Assembly: GCA_964513465.1 (NCBI GenBank)
Contig: CAZEMR010000005.1
Location: 1-64,000 of the forward strand
Length of the DNA: 64,000 bases
Reading direction: 5' to 3'
Source of the DNA: CAZEMR01 sp964513465
GTDB lineage: Bacteria; Bacteroidota; Ignavibacteria; Kapaibacteriales; UBA2268
How positions within the stretch are numbered: the stretch's first letter is position 1; each line of letters opens with the position of its first letter. Under the pieces are notes generated by a model that was not told the DNA's origin, did not search any database, and saw only the letters and a program-made list of their open reading frames with translations. This document shows, piece after piece, positions 61,926 through 64,000 of the stretch. A program made the translations under genes and the position numbers.

Positions 61926-63008
61926 TTAATCCGATGTCTCATAAATTCTTTTTGCAAGGGTGCGTCCGGCGGGCGTGCTAAGCTGGAATTTGCCCTGCAG
62001 CTTTGCTTCAGTCGTTATTGCCACAATCAGCTCCTTATCCGGAAATACGAATATCAACTGACGGCCATTGCCCGACATAAAGTATGTGCCATGCTCCGGA
62101 TAACTCCACCAGAGATAACCGAATTTCTTGTCGCCTGCGTCATTAAGCGGCGAGATCATTTCGCTGACCCATTCACGGCTAACGATTTGCTCATCATTCC
62201 ATTCGCCTCCGTTAAGCACGAACTGTGCGATTTTGGCCATTTCGCGCGGCGTGGAGAGTATGCCATAGCTGCCGATTGTGACGCCCGATTTGTAGCGCAG
62301 CCAGTCATAATTCGTAAACCCAATTTTGCTGAATAATACCTCGTTTGCCCATACATCAGTGGGTTCTCCGACGGTGTTCTGGATTGCAGCGGAAATAATC
62401 ATCGGGTCGCTGTCTTTATAATCGAATACTTCGCCAGGCTGGCTGGCGTATGGTTTTGCGAGTGAATATTCGACAAAAGAATCGGGGATTTCCTGCAATA
62501 CCTGGAAGTCGTCGCCATCAAGCCCATAATTATCAAACGCAAGGCCGGATTGCATCATCAATAAATTGCGGATTGTAATTTTGCCTTTGTCGGGATGCTT
62601 TTCAATAATTTCGGGTAAATACGCGGCTATGCTGTCCTCGATCGATCCTAAAACGCCGTTTTCGATAGCGATTCCGGCCAGTATGCCTGTGATCTGTTTG
62701 GTGCACGACCAAAAGCCCCGCGGGGTGACCCGGTCGGATTCGTCGCGGGTATAGGATTCGGCGACGATTTTGCCATGCCTGAATACGCTGAAGCTGCGTA
62801 TCATCCAAAGGTCGGGATCGTTATGGACATCTTCGAATACTGCGGTCAGCGTATCGCGGTTGATTGCTGCGTCTTCAGGCGAGATGATTTCCCAGCCATC
62901 ATTAATATCGACAGGCTCGAAACCTGCGAAATCGTTCCTGATCGGGTCCTCGGTCATACAGGCAGTCATCGAAATCAGCAATGCTATATATATTATTTTT
63001 GCTTTCAT
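61926..63008 (-). CDS. Serine hydrolase lipoprotein (beta-lactamase/class C family)
   Basis: A 360-residue lipoprotein (lipobox ending Cys17) of the beta-lactamase-related family. The catalytic Ser101-Lys104 pair sits in WSCTKQITG (SxxK), YKDSDP gives the tyrosine motif, and SGNGRQLIFVFPD the third box, where the usual HxG/KTG is SGN. EstB-like esterases and D-amino-acid peptidases share this fold, so substrate is open. It is 2 bases downstream of a beta-barrel-like gene and probably controlled with it, perhaps by the divergent TetR regulator. Confidence 0.85.
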   Translation of the reverse strand: MKAKIIYIALLISMTACMTEDPIRNDFAGFEPVDINDGWEIISPEDAAINRDTLTAVFEDVHNDPDLWMIRSFSVFRHGKIVAESYTRDESDRVTPRGFWSCTKQITGILAGIAIENGVLGSIEDSIAAYLPEIIEKHPDKGKITIRNLLMMQSGLAFDNYGLDGDDFQVLQEIPDSFVEYSLAKPYASQPGEVFDYKDSDPMIISAAIQNTVGEPTDVWANEVLFSKIGFTNYDWLRYKSGVTIGSYGILSTPREMAKIAQFVLNGGEWNDEQIVSREWVSEMISPLNDAGDKKFGYLWWSYPEHGTYFMSGNGRQLIFVFPDKELIVAITTEAKLQGKFQLSTPAGRTLAKRIYETSD

Positions 63009-63010
63009 GA

Positions 63011-63757
63011 TTATTTTTCTCCCCAGTAATATTTAAAATTCAGGCTGTGATTCAGGTAATCGAATTCGGGTTCGTCGAAATAATTCAGGAATCTGAATGA
63101 GTATCCGACCGATAGGAAGGGATCGTCCTTATCGAAAATATAATTCATTTCGTAATAAAGATTATTGAAAAGATTTAAGCTCCCAGCGCGGAAATTAGAG
63201 TGCAGATCGGATATTATATCGCCAGTGCGCAGTGAAAAAATATACTCCGGCTTTTCCTTGTCGGGACGCGATACAAGCCCCAGTATCGAATTCGAGGGCT
63301 TTATTTCGATTTCGTCGTTGCGATAGGGGATATAAGCCCTTAGCTCCGGCGAAACCGAATACGAAGTAATCCAGAAATCATGGCCCATCTGCAGATCAGG
63401 ATACAAAGACAACTGATAATATGCTTCGAAATTTGCGCCGGCATAGGTTGTGATATTATCCATCCAATCAGTCTTCCAGCCGTAAAATACTTTTATCGGA
63501 GTCAGCGCCAGATTGAGCCCGATAATGTCCTTGCCATGATTAAATCCGCCGCGAAGCCACGACTCAATCTCGAATTTATTATTGCCGCAGATTTCCGAAT
63601 ACGCGTAGCCCAGGCTGACTTCATAGCCGCTGAAAATTATTCCATGATTGAATGCATCCTTATTCTGATGCCAGTCGAAATTGAGCATAACCTTGTTTTC
63701 CGCTCTGATCTGACTTGCAATCAGTAAAAAAAACAGCACAAAAATGATTTTTTTCAT
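63011..63757 (-). CDS. Exported, probably outer-membrane, protein of unknown function
   Basis: A 248-residue protein with signal peptide MKKIIFVLFFLLIASQIRA. The mature part is rich in Tyr, Trp and Phe in alternating strands (VSLGYAYSEICGNNKFEIES, FYGWKTDWMDNITTYAG, FLSVGYSFRFLNYF), as in a barrel; it ends NFKYYWGEK rather than with a terminal Phe. Family not recognised. First gene of the two-gene run with the serine hydrolase and divergent from a TetR gene, 95 bp away. Confidence 0.75.
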   Translation of the reverse strand: MKKIIFVLFFLLIASQIRAENKVMLNFDWHQNKDAFNHGIIFSGYEVSLGYAYSEICGNNKFEIESWLRGGFNHGKDIIGLNLALTPIKVFYGWKTDWMDNITTYAGANFEAYYQLSLYPDLQMGHDFWITSYSVSPELRAYIPYRNDEIEIKPSNSILGLVSRPDKEKPEYIFSLRTGDIISDLHSNFRAGSLNLFNNLYYEMNYIFDKDDPFLSVGYSFRFLNYFDEPEFDYLNHSLNFKYYWGEK

Positions 63758-63835
63758 TTCTCCGAAACCTCATTTTTTTTGTATGAAATTATTTATGTAC
63801 ATTTGTAAGAACCCAAATATAAGGAATTTAGAAAT

Positions 63836-63850
63836 ACTAACAAAGTTAGT
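63836..63850. promoter_or_regulatory. Candidate TetR operator palindrome
   Basis: ACTAAC-AAA-GTTAGT is a perfect inverted repeat two bases before the TetR start codon, in the spacer between divergent genes. A second short palindrome, ATGTACAT, lies at about 63796-63803. Autoregulation by the adjacent TetR protein is inferred from position. Confidence 0.45.
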
Positions 63851-63852
63851 TT

Positions 63853-64000
63853 ATGCCAAGAAGAAATTATAAAGAAGATATTGTAAAGTCTGCCAAAGAA
63901 TTATTATCCAAATATGGCTATGATCACATAAATATGCGCAAAATCGCCCAGGGTGCGGGCATAAAAGCGGCAAGTATATATAACCATTTCAAAAATAAAG
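63853..64000 (+). CDS. TetR-family regulator (5' part, runs off the window)
   Basis: The first 49 codons of a gene cut by the window end. The translation begins MPRRNYKEDIVKSAKELL and continues NMRKIAQGAGIKAASIYNHFKNK, the TetR N-terminal helix-turn-helix, where IYNHFKNK is the recognition-helix end. The ligand-binding part is outside. It is divergent from the beta-barrel/serine hydrolase pair, with a palindrome between, so it likely represses itself and perhaps those genes. Confidence 0.88.
   Translation, partial: MPRRNYKEDIVKSAKELLSKYGYDHINMRKIAQGAGIKAASIYNHFKNK

Overview
The window looks like a draft, probably metagenome-derived scaffold (a 10-N gap lies inside sdhB) from a motile member of the FCB/Bacteroidota-Chlorobi group. 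Evidence for the group: type IX secretion (T9SS) signatures (a PorV-like protein, a PorE-like lipoprotein, one intact and two orphan T9SS C-terminal sorting domains), a three-subunit succinate dehydrogenase with a single fused cytochrome b, a BatA-type VWA protein, and ECF sigma/anti-sigma/DUF4252 genes. A flhF-flhG-fliA cluster points to a flagellated lineage such as Ignavibacteria, Kapabacteria or Balneolia; I cannot choose among them. Genes are moderately GC-rich and the spaces between them very AT-rich. Some genes have strong Shine-Dalgarno sites, others only AT-rich leaders.

Layout. 0.1-8.1 kb: a DUF885-type metallopeptidase lipoprotein with a small membrane protein, an AcuI-type reductase divergent from 3-hydroxybutyryl-CoA dehydrogenase, a TPR protein, a NYN-domain protein, then an archaeal-style HMG-CoA synthase/thiolase/DUF35 operon. 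8.5-14.1 kb: BatA-like VWA protein and sdhCAB. 14.5-17.1 kb: an NSS sodium symporter with a 41-residue MetS-like partner, and an RluB-type pseudouridine synthase. 17.1-19.9 kb: a Tat-exported Fe/Mn superoxide dismutase whose last 56 coding bases plus terminator recur as a perfect 113-bp direct repeat 1,536 bp downstream, enclosing one AT-rich DUF4041/GIY-YIG gene. This is the most unusual structure in the window. 19.9-27.0 kb: cell-envelope genes (beta-barrels, OmpA protein, Rieske-like protein, ECF sigma module, PorV). 27.1-34.7 kb: one long minus-strand run flhF-flhG-(charged membrane protein)-fliA-HDOD-(histidine kinase without its histidine)-(membrane TPR-like protein). 34.9-38.5 kb: split transketolase and an exported MEMO1/AMMECR1 fusion. 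38.6-39.8 kb: an AT-rich one-gene islet beside a truncated T9SS tail. 39.8-47.8 kb: cca, an AddB-type nuclease, a polyprenyl synthase, dprA and a SpoU methyltransferase. 48.0-63.8 kb: pruA, PorE-like lipoprotein, alr, scpAB, thioredoxin cluster, flippase, TauE/SafE permease, radical SAM protein, methyltransferase, fbaB, UbiA-type prenyltransferase, serine hydrolase. The window ends inside a TetR regulator.

Working together: HMG-CoA synthase/thiolase, the polyprenyl synthase and the UbiA-family enzyme could supply and use isoprenoids for a quinone that the succinate dehydrogenase would reduce. PorV and the PorE-like protein serve protein export and surface attachment. The flhF-to-fliA block is a regulatory flagellar module without structural flagellar genes here. 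I saw no tRNA, rRNA, CRISPR array, transposase or integrase in the window.
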